DNA of 64,000 bases from Modicisalibacter luteus DSM 23508 (GCF_000378505.1 NZ_KB899993.1:62001-126000); one strand, 5' to 3'. Shown: positions 1-10,644, counted from the first letter of the stretch. A program made the numbers and translations. The notes: generated from the letters alone by a model not told the origin.

Positions 1-902
1 TGGTTTTCCTGGTGCTGTCGCTGGCGATCGGCACGGCCTGTCTAATCATCATTCCGCTACTGGGACGTCAGCTCGTCCAGTTGGTCGAGGCAATTCCGAT
101 TATCCTCGCCTGGGTTCAATCCACGGTAATACCCTGGGTCCAGTCAGTCAGCGGCATGGATTTCTCCACCGACTTCGATCAGCTGCGCCAGACTCTTATG
201 GCCAACTGGAAGGAGACCGGGACCTTTGCCGCCACGTTGTTGGCGCAGGTATCGCGTTCCGGCCTGGCGGTTATCGTCTGGATCGCCAATCTTGCTCTGA
301 TTCCCGTGGTCACGTTCTACCTGTTGCTCGATTGGGATCGTCTCAAGGGGCGTATTCAGGATCTATTGCCGCGCCGCTTCGAGCCGACCGTGACGCGTCT
401 GGCCAAGGATTGTGATGAAGTCCTTGCGGCATTCCTTCGCGGGCAACTGATGGTCATGCTCAGCCTTGGCATCATCTATGCTATTGGCCTGACCCTGATC
501 GGGATCCAGTTCGGCGTGCTGATCGGTGTAGTCGCCGGCCTGGCGAGCATCGTTCCCTATCTGGGAGTCATTGTTGGCCTGGCGATCGCCGCCCTGGTGG
601 CATTCTTTCAATACGGCGACTTGTTGCACCTGGTCGGGGTCGGTGCCGTATTCGCGGTGGGGCAAATGCTCGAAGGCATGGTGCTGCAACCGCTACTGCT
701 CGGGGACCGCATCGGTCTGCACCCGGTGGCCGTCATCTTCGCCGTGCTCGCTGGCGGGCAACTGTTCGGCTTTACCGGAATCCTGCTGGCCTTACCGGTC
801 GCTGCGGTTGTCATGGTAGTATTGCGCTATCTACACGAACGCTACAAAAACAGTACCTTGTACGATGTCGCCGGCCAGCGCGGCGGCGATGAGGACTTCT
901 GA
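1..902 (+). CDS. AI-2E family / PerM-type permease, 5' end outside window
   Basis: Integral inner-membrane protein of the AI-2E exporter/PerM family. The reading frame is already open at base 3, before the first GTG at 12, so the N-terminus is missing. About 300 residues remain of a family usually near 350. Several hydrophobic segments are visible, including the C-terminal group rich in Gly/Val/Leu (IGVVAGLASIVPYLGVIVGL region) typical of the family. The stop codon overlaps the hda start by one base, so the two genes are probably co-transcribed. A permease next to hda is a common gammaproteobacterial arrangement. The transported substrate cannot be told from sequence. Confidence 0.85.
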   Translation, partial: VFLVLSLAIGTACLIIIPLLGRQLVQLVEAIPIILAWVQSTVIPWVQSVSGMDFSTDFDQLRQTLMANWKETGTFAATLLAQVSRSGLAVIVWIANLALIPVVTFYLLLDWDRLKGRIQDLLPRRFEPTVTRLAKDCDEVLAAFLRGQLMVMLSLGIIYAIGLTLIGIQFGVLIGVVAGLASIVPYLGVIVGLAIAALVAFFQYGDLLHLVGVGAVFAVGQMLEGMVLQPLLLGDRIGLHPVAVIFAVLAGGQLFGFTGILLALPVAAVVMVVLRYLHERYKNSTLYDVAGQRGGDEDF

Positions 903-1603
903 TGAGCACCGGGCCTGCGCAGCTTCCTCTCGGTATCGGCCTGCGCGATGACGCAACCTTTGCCAATTTCATGCCGCGCGGCAATGCCGCCGCGGTAGCG
1001 GCATTACAGGCCCAGTTGGATGACGGCGGGGAAGCCTTGGTCTATCTCTGGGGAGGCGAGGGGTCCGGCCGCAGCCACCTGTTGCAGGCCGCCTGCCATG
1101 AGGCCAGTCGTCGTGACAAGCGGGCACTGTATTTGCCATTGAACGAACTGGGGCATTTCCCGCCGCATATGCTCGAAGATGTCGAGCGCCTGGATCTAAT
1201 GGTGATCGATGACATCGATCAGGTTGTCGGCAGAAAGCGTTGGGAAGAAGCGCTATTCCACGGTTTCAATCGGCTGCGAGATGCGGGCAAACGCCTCATC
1301 ATTTCCGCCCCGGCAGCGCCTCGTCAATTGAATGTCAAGTTGCCGGACCTGGCCTCACGGTTGACTTGGGGCGTAACGTTCCAGATCCAGCGTTTGGATG
1401 ATGAAGGGCGCTTTGAGGCGCTCAAGCTGCGAGCGCGAGGCCGTGGGATGCAGCTTCCCGATGAAGTGGCGCGTTATATTTTGCATCGCGGCTCGCGCCG
1501 TTTGCCTGAGCTGTTTTCAACCCTGGAGCGTCTCGATCGAGCGTCCCTGACGGCGCAGCGCAAGCTGACCATTCCTTTCGTCAAGCAGGCGCTCGGCTGG
1601 TGA
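902..1603 (+). CDS. hda: DnaA regulatory inactivator Hda
   Basis: AAA+ protein that works with the DNA-loaded beta clamp to stimulate ATP hydrolysis by DnaA and prevent re-initiation of replication. The N-terminus carries a clamp-binding motif (AQLPLGI, residues 6-12). The P-loop is the Hda-type variant GGEGSGRS (51-58) with Arg in place of Lys. LMVIDDID is the Walker B region, and the C-terminus has DRASLTAQRKLTIPFVK, very close to E. coli Hda. Length 233 residues is normal for the family. ATG overlaps the stop of the upstream permease by one base. Confidence 0.95.
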   Translation: MSTGPAQLPLGIGLRDDATFANFMPRGNAAAVAALQAQLDDGGEALVYLWGGEGSGRSHLLQAACHEASRRDKRALYLPLNELGHFPPHMLEDVERLDLMVIDDIDQVVGRKRWEEALFHGFNRLRDAGKRLIISAPAAPRQLNVKLPDLASRLTWGVTFQIQRLDDEGRFEALKLRARGRGMQLPDEVARYILHRGSRRLPELFSTLERLDRASLTAQRKLTIPFVKQALGW

Positions 1604-1636
1604 TGGACATTAGCTGAGCGTCGCTTTGTCGTTTAT

Positions 1637-2056
1637 TCATTCACCCTGCAATGTCACTACCAACGTTCTGCTGCTGGCGTGATCCCTGTGCTCGCATAGG
1701 TAGATACCTTGCCAAGTGCCAAGGTTGAATCGACCATCGCTCACTGGCACGCTCACGCTGCTGCCCAGAATGCTGCTTTTCAGGTGGGCGGGCATGTCGT
1801 CACTGCCCTCGAGGGTGTGCTGGTAGTAGGGTTCGTCGGCAGGCACGGCCTGGCTGAAGTAGCTCTCGAAGTCCTTGCGCACCGTAGGGTCGGCATTCTC
1901 GTTGATCGTCAGCGAGGCCGAAGTGTGCTTGATGAATACATGGCACAGGCCGACGGAAACCTGTTGCAGTTCCGGCAGTTCTTTCAGCACCTGCTCCGTA
2001 ATCAGGTGAAAGCCCCGAACGTGCGGCTTGAGTCTGATTTCTTTTTGAAACCACAT
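1637..2056 (-). CDS. YjbQ/UPF0047 family protein
   Basis: 139-residue member of the YjbQ (UPF0047) family, sometimes named secondary thiamine-phosphate synthase because some members show weak activity of that kind; the true role is uncertain. Family signatures are visible in order: HTSASLTINENADP, then SDDMPAHLKSS, then GTWQGIYLCEHR near the C-terminus. It is convergent with hda and lies about 125 bp downstream of maiA on the same strand. I see no terminator between, so it could be read from the hmg operon, but a functional link is not evident. Confidence 0.85.
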   Translation of the reverse strand: MWFQKEIRLKPHVRGFHLITEQVLKELPELQQVSVGLCHVFIKHTSASLTINENADPTVRKDFESYFSQAVPADEPYYQHTLEGSDDMPAHLKSSILGSSVSVPVSDGRFNLGTWQGIYLCEHRDHASSRTLVVTLQGE

Positions 2057-2181
2057 GGTTCTGCCTTCCGTCGCTGAATGGAAATGTCCTTGGCGTGATG
2101 CGGTATGGCGAGCCGAGACAGCACCTCGGTCGCCACTTTCAGAAGGTATCGCTTGTGTTCGTTATCTTCCAGCCTCGCGGT

Positions 2182-2823
2182 TCAGCCGGCATCCGGTTGT
2201 GCGGCAGGGGCGGCGTGCTTAAAGGCATCCAGAATATCGCAACGCTCGGCAATACGTCGGATTGTCGGATAGGCGCTCATGTCGCACTCGAAACGCCGGG
2301 CATTGAAGACCTGCGGCACCAGGCACACATCGGCCAGGGTCGGTGTGTCGCCATGGCAAAATTCACCGGTAGCGGTAGAGTCAGTGAGCAATGTCTCCAA
2401 TGCATCGAAGCCCTCGCTAACCCAATGACGGTACCAGGCCAGCTTAGTCTTCTCGCTGGTGCCAAGCTCACCGGTCAGGTACTTGAGTACCTTGAGGTTG
2501 TTGAGCGGGTGGATCTCGCAGGCGACCACCTGCGCCAACGCGCGCACCCGGGCGCGCCCTTCGGAATCCGGAGGCAGTAGTGGCGGCTTGGGATAGCGCT
2601 CGTCGAGATATTCGCATATCGCCAGCGACTGGGTCAGTCGCGTTCCGTCATCCGTTTCAAGCACCGGGACGAGCCCTTGGGGGTTGCGGGCGAGGTTGTC
2701 CCCGCCGCGCTGCTCACCACTGACTAGGTTGACGGCAACCTGATCATAGGCCAGCCCCTTGAGGTTGAGTGCGATGCGCACCCGGTAGGCCGCCGAAGAG
2801 CGAAAATAGCCGTAGAGTTTCAT
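2182..2823 (-). CDS. maiA: Maleylacetoacetate isomerase
   Basis: Glutathione-dependent isomerase that converts maleylacetoacetate to fumarylacetoacetate in tyrosine/homogentisate catabolism; cytosolic zeta-class GST. The N-terminal thioredoxin-like domain starts KLYGYFRSSAAYRVRIALNL with the SSAAYRVR active-site motif, and a C-terminal helical GST domain follows. 213 residues is the usual length. The ATG has GAGGG about 7 bases upstream and sits 12 bases after the fahA stop, so it is the third gene of the hmgA-fahA-maiA operon. Context makes the assignment firm. Confidence 0.93.
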   Translation of the reverse strand: MKLYGYFRSSAAYRVRIALNLKGLAYDQVAVNLVSGEQRGGDNLARNPQGLVPVLETDDGTRLTQSLAICEYLDERYPKPPLLPPDSEGRARVRALAQVVACEIHPLNNLKVLKYLTGELGTSEKTKLAWYRHWVSEGFDALETLLTDSTATGEFCHGDTPTLADVCLVPQVFNARRFECDMSAYPTIRRIAERCDILDAFKHAAPAAQPDAG

Positions 2824-2835
2824 CGTGGCCCTCGC

Positions 2836-3855
2836 TCATGCCGGCTGATAGCGCACGACCTGTTGGTCGATGGCGCCGAAAATGGTATGGCCCTGACGAT
2901 CGAACATTTCGATGCGCACCCGGTCGCCAAAGCGCAGGAAAGGTGTCGCCATCTCGCCGTGGAGAATCTTCTCGACCATACGCACTTCAGCCAGGCAGCT
3001 GTACCCGACTCCGCCATCGGCGATGGGCTTGCCGGGGCCGCCGTCGACACCGGGATTGGAGACGGTACCCGAGCCGATGATCGCACCTGCCCCCAGTTGA
3101 CGTGTCCTCGCGGCGTGGGCGACGAGCTGTGGGAAGCTGAAGATCATGTCGGGGCCGGCCTCGGGTTCGCCGAACTTCTCGCCGTTGAGGTGCACGGTCA
3201 GCGGTAGATGGACCCGGCCGTCGCGCCAGGCGTCACCCAACTCGTCCGGTGTCACGGCGATGGGCGAGAAGCTGGACGCCGGTTTGGACTGGAAGAAGCC
3301 GAAGCCCTTGGCCAGTTCACCTGGAATCAACCCACGCAGGCTGACATCGTTGACCAACATGATCAGCTTGATGTGTTTGGCGGCCCGTTCGGGCGAGACG
3401 GCCATCGGCACGTCGTCGACGATCACCGCGAGTTCGCCCTCCAGGTCGATGCCGTGCTCTTCACTGACCGCCTCGATGTCCTCGGTTGGTGCCAGGAAGC
3501 TGTCGCCACCGCCCTGATACATCAGCGGATCGCTCCAGAACGTTTCGGGCATTTCGGCACCGCGCGCCTGGCGTACCAACTGGACGTGATTCAGGTAGGC
3601 CGAGCCATCGGCCCAATGATACGTGCGTGGTAACGGCGAATGCAGGGTGCTCATGTCGAGGTCGAAGGCGCCCGAGGCCTGTCCGCCATTGAGCTCGACG
3701 TAGACCTGTTCGAGCTGAGGAGCGAGCGTATCCCACGCCTCGATGGCCTGCTGCAGGGTGGTGGCGATCTGCGGAACGCGTACGGCGCGGGTCAGGTCGC
3801 GGGAAACCACGATCAATTGGCCGTCGCGGCCCTGATTGAGTGAGGCGAGTTTCAT
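2836..3855 (-). CDS. fahA: Fumarylacetoacetate hydrolase
   Basis: Hydrolyses fumarylacetoacetate to fumarate and acetoacetate, the last step of the homogentisate pathway. 339 residues with an N-terminal SH3-like segment and the FAH catalytic fold; DLEGELAVIVDD and the Gly-rich SGTVSNPGVDGGPGKPIADGGVGY stretch (quoted in part: SGTVSNPG) are family features. It is shorter than the eukaryotic enzyme (about 420) but typical of bacterial two-domain forms. AAGGA lies 8 bases before the ATG. It is 38 bases downstream of hmgA and 12 bases upstream of maiA, fitting one operon. Confidence 0.9.
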   Translation of the reverse strand: MKLASLNQGRDGQLIVVSRDLTRAVRVPQIATTLQQAIEAWDTLAPQLEQVYVELNGGQASGAFDLDMSTLHSPLPRTYHWADGSAYLNHVQLVRQARGAEMPETFWSDPLMYQGGGDSFLAPTEDIEAVSEEHGIDLEGELAVIVDDVPMAVSPERAAKHIKLIMLVNDVSLRGLIPGELAKGFGFFQSKPASSFSPIAVTPDELGDAWRDGRVHLPLTVHLNGEKFGEPEAGPDMIFSFPQLVAHAARTRQLGAGAIIGSGTVSNPGVDGGPGKPIADGGVGYSCLAEVRMVEKILHGEMATPFLRFGDRVRIEMFDRQGHTIFGAIDQQVVRYQPA

Positions 3856-3893
3856 GAAGCGGTCCTTGTTCTCGTGTCGTCAGGTAGCAATGA

Positions 3894-5204
3894 TCAGCGC
3901 TGATCGGGCGTAAAATGCGAACGCAGCCCCGCCCACACGTCGACGTAATCGCGCTGGCGAAAGTCGGCTTCCAGGGCAGCTGGGGAAGGCTGGTACACGT
4001 AGCGGCTCTCGAACATGAAGGCCAGGGTGTCGCCCAGGCGCTGCGGGGCCAACTCGGCAGCGGTGGCCTTTTCGAAGGTCTCCGCGTCCGGGCCGTGGGG
4101 CGACATGCTGTTGTGCAGGCTCGCTCCGCCGGGCAGGAAGCCTTCGGCCTTGGCGTCGTATTCGCCATGGATCAGCCCCATGAACTCGCTCATCAGATTG
4201 CGATGAAAGTAGGGCGGGCGGAAGGTGTTCTCGGCCACCATCCAGCGCGGGGGAAAGATCACGAAGTCGATGTTGGCCATCCCCGGTGTGTCGGAAGCCG
4301 AGGTGAGTACGGTAAAGATCGATGGGTCGGGATGATCGAAGCTGACCGTGTTGATGGTGTTGAATCGCGCCAGGTCGTACTTGTAGGGCGCGTAGTTGCC
4401 GTGCCAGGCCACTACGTCCAGCGGCGAGTGATCCAGCCTGGTTGCCCATAGGCGCCCCGAGAACTTGGCCACGAGTTCGAACTCCCCGGCCACGTTCTCG
4501 TAAGAGGCCACCGGCGTTAGAAAATCGCGCGGGTTGGCCAGGCCGTTGGCACCGATCGGTCCCAGGCCAGGCAGTTCGAAGGGGCTGCCGTAGTTCTCGC
4601 AGACATAGCCGCGTGCCGTGTCGGTGCTCTCGCCGAGCTGAACCTGAAACTTGATTCCGCGCGGAATGACAGCGATCTCACCTGAAACTACTTTCACCAC
4701 GCCTAGTTCAGTCCGCAGCACGAGCGCGCCCTGCTGCGGCACGATCAGCAGTTCGCCATCGGCATTGTAGAAGAAGCGCTCGGTCATATCGCGGTTGAAG
4801 GCATAGACGTGCACTCCGCAGCCGGTCTGCGCCGCGACATCGCCATTGACGGCAATCGTCATCAACCCGTCGATGAAGTCGGTAGGCGCATCGGGCAACG
4901 GGCACGGGTCCCAGCGCATCTGGTTGGGATCGGCAGCCGGCGCGCTTGGTGGCGCCGTATTCCACTTACCAGAAGACAAGGGGCGATAGGCACTCTGGGC
5001 CACCGAGGGGCAAATGCGGTACAGCCAGCTTCGCAGGTTATGACTGCGCGGGGTGGTAAAGGCCGATCCGGTCAATTGTTCCGCATACAGTCCGTAGGGG
5101 CAGCGTTGGGGCGAGTTCTGGCCTTCCGGCAGCGCGCCGGGCAGGGCCTCGGTGGCATGATGGTTGCGGAATCCGCAGAGGTATTCCTGGGTATTGTTGT
5201 TCAT
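3894..5204 (-). CDS. hmgA: Homogentisate 1,2-dioxygenase
   Basis: Non-haem Fe(II) ring-cleaving dioxygenase that opens homogentisate to maleylacetoacetate. 436 residues, the standard length. The N-terminus [19 protein letters not shown] is diagnostic, as are [12 protein letters not shown] and [20 protein letters not shown] with the metal-binding His/Glu region ([19 protein letters not shown]-terminal half) and [19 protein letters not shown] lies about 5 bases before the ATG. First gene of the minus-strand hmgA-fahA-maiA operon; no regulator gene is adjacent, but a perfect palindrome lies in the promoter region. Confidence 0.97.
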   Translation of the reverse strand: MNNNTQEYLCGFRNHHATEALPGALPEGQNSPQRCPYGLYAEQLTGSAFTTPRSHNLRSWLYRICPSVAQSAYRPLSSGKWNTAPPSAPAADPNQMRWDPCPLPDAPTDFIDGLMTIAVNGDVAAQTGCGVHVYAFNRDMTERFFYNADGELLIVPQQGALVLRTELGVVKVVSGEIAVIPRGIKFQVQLGESTDTARGYVCENYGSPFELPGLGPIGANGLANPRDFLTPVASYENVAGEFELVAKFSGRLWATRLDHSPLDVVAWHGNYAPYKYDLARFNTINTVSFDHPDPSIFTVLTSASDTPGMANIDFVIFPPRWMVAENTFRPPYFHRNLMSEFMGLIHGEYDAKAEGFLPGGASLHNSMSPHGPDAETFEKATAAELAPQRLGDTLAFMFESRYVYQPSPAALEADFRQRDYVDVWAGLRSHFTPDQR

Positions 5205-5248
5205 GGCATCCCTCAGGTTCGGCGAGCGGCGATTGGCTTGCCTTTATC

Positions 5249-5266
5249 TAGTTTCAAATGAAACTA
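5249..5266. promoter_or_regulatory. Palindrome upstream of hmgA, probable operator
   Basis: tagtttca-aa-tgaaacta is a perfect 8-bp inverted repeat with a 2-bp centre, 45-62 bases upstream of the hmgA ATG. On the minus strand a TATAGT -10-like hexamer overlaps its edge. Regulation of hmg operons by a dedicated repressor is known in pseudomonads; that this is the site is inference, since no regulator gene is adjacent. Confidence 0.5.
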
Positions 5267-5414
5267 TAGGCCATGCTAGGTGCCGCTAGGAAACGCGTCA
5301 AGTGGAGCGTTATAGGTATAGCGATGAAGACATATCGGCCAAAGCCGTATGTCGTGCTGGACCTCATTGAGGTAAGAAGGAGGTATCAAGGCGCAACGCA
5401 AAGGGGCAGGGAGC

Positions 5415-5939
5415 ATGGCGATCTACAAGCTCGACGGGCAATCGCCCAAGGTTGGCGAAGAAACTTACGTGGCGGAATCGGCAACGGTGATCGGTAAGGT
5501 GGTTCTGAAACGCCAGTCGAGTGTCTGGTATCAGGCTGTGCTACGGGCCGACAACGAACCCATCGAAGTGGGCGAGGGAAGCAATGTTCAGGACGGGGCG
5601 GTGCTGCATACCGATCCGGGGTTTCCACTGGTCATCGGTAAAGGCGTGACCATCGGGCATCAAGCCATGCTGCACGGATGTACCATTGGCGATGGCGCCC
5701 TGATCGGTATTCAGGCGGTTATCTTGAATGGGGCGGTTATCGGCAAGAATTGTTTGGTCGGTGCAGGAGCCGTAGTGACGGAGGGCAAGCAATATCCGGA
5801 CAACTCGCTGATCCTGGGGGCGCCGGCCAAGGTGGTGAGGGAACTGACCCCAGAAGCTATCGAGAACCTGAAGAAAAACGCCGAAGGTTATATCGCTCGC
5901 GGGGCGCTCCACAAGACAGCGCTGGAGCGTATCGACTGA
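5415..5939 (+). CDS. Gamma-carbonic anhydrase-like hexapeptide-repeat protein
   Basis: 174-residue left-handed beta-helix protein of the YrdA/CaiE/PaaY gamma-carbonic anhydrase-like group. Hexapeptide repeats run through most of the chain (for example [22 protein letters not shown]), and the three conserved His (in VLHTD, IGHQ and LHGC) are the metal ligands of the family. Whether it hydrates CO2 or acts as a thioesterase cannot be decided. AAGGGG lies about 8 bases before the ATG. It is divergent from hmgA and probably monocistronic. Confidence 0.9.
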   Translation: MAIYKLDGQSPKVGEETYVAESATVIGKVVLKRQSSVWYQAVLRADNEPIEVGEGSNVQDGAVLHTDPGFPLVIGKGVTIGHQAMLHGCTIGDGALIGIQAVILNGAVIGKNCLVGAGAVVTEGKQYPDNSLILGAPAKVVRELTPEAIENLKKNAEGYIARGALHKTALERID

Positions 5940-6015
5940 TGGCTGCGCCCTTAGTACATGAATGGGTGAAGCCTTCCCGGCTCATGAAGCGTCGCCTCGT
6001 TGAGCGACCAACCGC

Positions 6016-6402
6016 TTAGTGAGTGCTGGCTTCTCCAATAACGATCCATCCCTGTTCGTCGATATGTGTCGGGATGGCATCCAGGCATTCACCCAAGCCC
6101 AGGCCTTCGACCCCTTCACCGTCACTGAGGCGAAACGCGGCGTCGTGGTTCGAGCAGCGAATCAGCTCGCCATCGCTGCTGAGTATGTTGTCGCTGCGCT
6201 GATCCAGCGGCAGGAATTGGTGGGGGCAGGCATTGACAAAAGCCTGAATGGCATCCTTGCCCTGCAGCAGCAGGACCGGAAAGGTGCCGTTATCGCTCGT
6301 CACGGACAGACTATGGAGGCGATCGGTCTTTACCCGGTGTGACTCGAGCAGGCGAGTTCCTTTTGGAGGTGCGCTCCTATAGTTTTCCCACGCTGCTTTC
6401 AT
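6016..6402 (-). CDS. Small Rieske [2Fe-2S] protein
   Basis: 128-residue soluble protein with one Rieske domain: C59-P-H61 and C83-S-N-H86 give the CxH...CxxH cluster ligands. No signal peptide or membrane anchor, so it is likely a cytosolic ferredoxin-type electron carrier resembling NirD-like or dioxygenase ferredoxin subunits. No oxygenase or reductase gene is next to it; the neighbour is a divergent hydrolase gene, so its partner is unknown. AGGAG sits 8 bases before the ATG. Confidence 0.88.
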   Translation of the reverse strand: MKAAWENYRSAPPKGTRLLESHRVKTDRLHSLSVTSDNGTFPVLLLQGKDAIQAFVNACPHQFLPLDQRSDNILSSDGELIRCSNHDAAFRLSDGEGVEGLGLGECLDAIPTHIDEQGWIVIGEASTH

Positions 6403-6464
6403 GAGGTTGCTCCTGGTTAGCTATGCTTGCAGGCAATAACGACGTTCTTTCTGCAAGGTACGCT

Positions 6465-7442
6465 ATGTCTATGCTCGATGTCATCGGGCTCGTTATCGTG
6501 GCCATCTTGGTAATTACGCTGGTTGCGTGGGGGCTGACGGTGCGGATCGCCAAGCGTGTGGAAGCGGCTATCCCGCCCGCCGGCAGGTTCGTGGAACTGC
6601 CGGTAATCCGGCTGCATGTCGTGGAAAAGGGCAAGGGCACGCCGGTGATAATGCTTCATGGCGTAGGCGGGCAGCTTCATCACTTCACCTATGCACTGGT
6701 CGATGAACTTGCTGTTGACTTTCGAGTCATGGCGGTGGACCGGCCTGGCATGGGGTACTCGACCAGGCACGGCGAGGGTGAAACGGACCTGGCGCTCCAG
6801 GCGCGTTGCATAGCGGACTTCATTCGACAAGAATCTCTGGAGCGCCCCTTGCTGGTGGGGCATTCCCTGGGCGGCGCACTGGCCTTACGCGTTGCGCTCG
6901 ATTACCCAGGTCTGGTCGGTGGCCTGGCTTTACTCGCCCCGCTGACGCAATCACAAGCGATTCCTCGAGAATTTCGTCCTATTGCCATCCGTTCAGCGTG
7001 GCTGCGCAGCGGATTCGCCTGGACCTTTGCAATACCGCTATCGATCCTGTCGGCCCGTCGGGCGTTGCGCCGCGTATTTACTCCGCAGTCTCCACCGCAG
7101 GATTTTTATTATCGTGGCGGCGCCTTGCTGGGGTTGCGTCCAGTATCCTTCTCGACCCTGAGCCTCGAATTGAGCCAACTCAACGATCCGATGCCGGCCA
7201 TGATTGCGCGATATTCCGAGCTGAGCATGCCGGTGGGGATTCTCTTCGGTGATGCCGATGCGGTGTTGGACCCTGAGCGACACGGTGTGCCCATGGCAAC
7301 GCATATTCCTTCATTAACGTTGGAACGGCTGCCCGGGGAGGGGCATATGCTGCCTGTCATGCGCCCCGATGCCTGCGCTGCCTTCATCCGACGGATGGCC
7401 GAGGCGTTGCCGGGGCGCAAGCGGGTTAACGATCGAGCGTGA
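6465..7442 (+). CDS. Alpha/beta hydrolase with N-terminal membrane anchor
   Basis: About 325-residue alpha/beta-hydrolase fold protein. An N-terminal transmembrane helix (MLDVIGLVIVAILVITLVAW) precedes the hydrolase. The oxyanion region is HGVGGQ, the nucleophile elbow GHSLGG (Ser), the acid is in ILFGDADAVLD and the catalytic His in GEGHMLP. I chose ATG 6465 (AAGG 7 bases upstream) over the in-frame ATG at 6423, which lacks a ribosome site. Substrate unknown. The last 17 bases overlap the convergent lipoprotein gene. Confidence 0.85.
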   Translation: MSMLDVIGLVIVAILVITLVAWGLTVRIAKRVEAAIPPAGRFVELPVIRLHVVEKGKGTPVIMLHGVGGQLHHFTYALVDELAVDFRVMAVDRPGMGYSTRHGEGETDLALQARCIADFIRQESLERPLLVGHSLGGALALRVALDYPGLVGGLALLAPLTQSQAIPREFRPIAIRSAWLRSGFAWTFAIPLSILSARRALRRVFTPQSPPQDFYYRGGALLGLRPVSFSTLSLELSQLNDPMPAMIARYSELSMPVGILFGDADAVLDPERHGVPMATHIPSLTLERLPGEGHMLPVMRPDACAAFIRRMAEALPGRKRVNDRA

Positions 7443-7956
7443 TCTTGGCGGTCTCGCCCGAACTCAAGCGTACCTGATCGATAATGACGTGACGCTTGCC
7501 CCCGGGAACGGAGACCCGGCCGGCCACATAGAATACGCCGGAGGGCAGGCCTGTGACTTTGAAGTAGCCGCGGTCGTCGGTCTTTGCGTAATGCGTGTAC
7601 TCCTGGGCACGTGGGTCAGGTTTTTCGAGAACCTTGCCGGCCAGGGCGGCTTCGGCGGCCTCGGCCGTGTAGGTCGTTGCCGGTGCGACCGAAACGGTCT
7701 CGTTCGCTCCGTAGACGGTCTGGCCCGAGGGTGTCGTAACGAATAACTGGCCGGTGATGGCGGCGTTGCCACTTTTTTCCAGTTTGGCGTATTCATTCTC
7801 AGGGAAAGCCACCTGGCGCTCGGTCCGCTCCGGAACCCCGGGGGCTGGAGCACCGAGATCCTCTATGTCGGGGGGGGCGGTATCACGGTCGGTGCCGACG
7901 AACTGGCATCCGGCTAGCAGGCCGCCTATCAGGGCAGCAGATATCCATCGTTTCAT
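7426..7956 (-). CDS. Lipoprotein with carboxypeptidase-regulatory-like fold
   Basis: 176-residue exported lipoprotein. A type II signal peptide ends with the lipobox LLAGC at residues 13-17. The rest has a short Pro/Asp-rich linker and a region (GQLFVTTPSGQTVYG ... TDDRGYFKVTGLPSGVFYVAGR) that resembles the carboxypeptidase-regulatory-like beta-sandwich found in many envelope proteins. I do not recognise a specific function. It is convergent with, and overlaps by 17 bases, the hydrolase gene. Confidence 0.75.
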   Translation of the reverse strand: MKRWISAALIGGLLAGCQFVGTDRDTAPPDIEDLGAPAPGVPERTERQVAFPENEYAKLEKSGNAAITGQLFVTTPSGQTVYGANETVSVAPATTYTAEAAEAALAGKVLEKPDPRAQEYTHYAKTDDRGYFKVTGLPSGVFYVAGRVSVPGGKRHVIIDQVRLSSGETAKITLDR

Positions 7957-8165
7957 GACACGTTTCCTTGTGGCTTACGGCACGGAGACTATCTTCTGAA
8001 GCAGTCTACAAAGACTGGCTGAAACGGCAACCGATAAGCCCGCGCTATGGTTACGATGCGTTTCGCCCGCTTGCAAGCGATGCTACGAATCACGATGGTA
8101 ACGGCTGCCGGTGGCCGTACAGTTATTCCCCGGTCAACCGCGGACACAATGGACAGGAGAGTGCT

Positions 8166-9545
<1,380 letters not shown>

Positions 9546-9560
9546 CGTCATCTTCTCTTG

Positions 9561-9588
9561 GATGGCGAGGCGCTCAGGCCTCGCCATC
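9561..9588. other. Perfect 11-bp hairpin between convergent fumC and EEP gene
   Basis: gatggcgaggc / gcctcgccatc with a 6-base loop, beginning 15 bases after the fumC stop and overlapping the last codons of the convergent EEP gene. No U-tract follows on either strand, so it may be a 3'-end stabilising stem rather than an intrinsic terminator. Confidence 0.5.
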
Positions 9589-10644
9589 CCCCTGTTGCCG
9601 GGCCTCTTCAATGGTTTCGGTGGCTTCCTTTCGTTCTTCCCTATCAGCCTCGGGCGTGTCGTTCTCGTCGGCGCGTGCCGGTCGATAACACAGCGTGGCG
9701 ATAATGGGAAAGTGATCCGAACCGAAGTTTTTCAGGCGCTGCATGTTGACCAAGGTGAAGTGTTCGCTGATGAAGATATGATCCAGCGGCCAGCGAATCA
9801 GCGGATAGCTGGCATGGAATGTGCTGAACATGCCTCGTCCACGGCGTGGATCGAGCATGCCGCTGACCCGGCAGAAACGCCGTGTCGTGCGCGACCAGGC
9901 GACGTCATTGAGATCACCTGCAAGCAACGTAGGCTGTTCGTGGCGATGAATATCCTTGCCGACCAAAAGTAGCTCGGCATCGCGCCACAAGGATTGTTCG
10001 CTTTCGCTGGGGGCTGGGGGGCGCGGGTGCAGGGCATGGAAGCGGATTTGTGCGCCGCATGGCATACGCAGCCAGGTGTGAATCGACGGAATATCGCTCT
10101 GGATCAGCCACTTGACCTCGGTCTCTTCGAGGGGAATTCGCGAATAGAGATGCATGCCATAGAGATTGTCGAGAGGTATTCGGACGCTGTACGGCCATTC
10201 CTCGCCGAGGGAGGCCTCGAGCTGCTCCCCCCACCACGCATCGGATTCGAGCGTAAGGACGATTTCCGGCTGATGTTCGTGAATCTGCTCGAGCAGTCCC
10301 TGTGCATTGCGATTGGGCGTCAGGACATTGGAAACCATCAATGTCAGGTACTGCATTTCCTTGTTACTGGTCGCGGTCCTGACTGACTTGGGCCATAGCG
10401 GCGTCCAGGGCAGGATATGTGCCGCCTGGATGAAGGCCACGGCAGCGCAGGCAGCGATCGACCACCAGCGCCAGTCGGCCGATCCCCACAACCATTGCGC
10501 AGCACCCACCACCGCCGCCAGTGCGGCAAGTTGTAGGCGGGGGAAGTCGAAACCGCGTACCCACCAGTAACGTATGTGAAGAAAGGGAACGAGCGTTGCG
10601 GCCAACAGGGCCGCAGCGAGGATCCCCAGTCCGATATCGAGCAT
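9574..10644 (-). CDS. Membrane-anchored endonuclease/exonuclease/phosphatase family protein
   Basis: 356 residues. About 85 N-terminal residues form two or three transmembrane helices (LAAALLAATLVPFL; LAALAAVVGAAQWLW; IAACAAVAFIQAAHIL). They are followed by an EEP (DNase I-like) domain with LTLESDAWW, LLAGDLNDVAWS, PLDHIFIS and the catalytic GSDHFPI near the end. The active domain is probably periplasmic, as in other N-terminally anchored EEP proteins. A charged Glu-rich tail ends the protein. AGGAGG lies about 10 bases before the ATG. The substrate (nucleic acid, phospholipid or other phosphodiester) is unknown. Confidence 0.85.
   Translation of the reverse strand: MLDIGLGILAAALLAATLVPFLHIRYWWVRGFDFPRLQLAALAAVVGAAQWLWGSADWRWWSIAACAAVAFIQAAHILPWTPLWPKSVRTATSNKEMQYLTLMVSNVLTPNRNAQGLLEQIHEHQPEIVLTLESDAWWGEQLEASLGEEWPYSVRIPLDNLYGMHLYSRIPLEETEVKWLIQSDIPSIHTWLRMPCGAQIRFHALHPRPPAPSESEQSLWRDAELLLVGKDIHRHEQPTLLAGDLNDVAWSRTTRRFCRVSGMLDPRRGRGMFSTFHASYPLIRWPLDHIFISEHFTLVNMQRLKNFGSDHFPIIATLCYRPARADENDTPEADREERKEATETIEEARQQGDGEA

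Noticed and set aside
9561-9588. Intrinsic terminator between fumC and the EEP gene
   Set aside because: The stem is perfect but neither strand has a U-tract, so I list it only as a hairpin.
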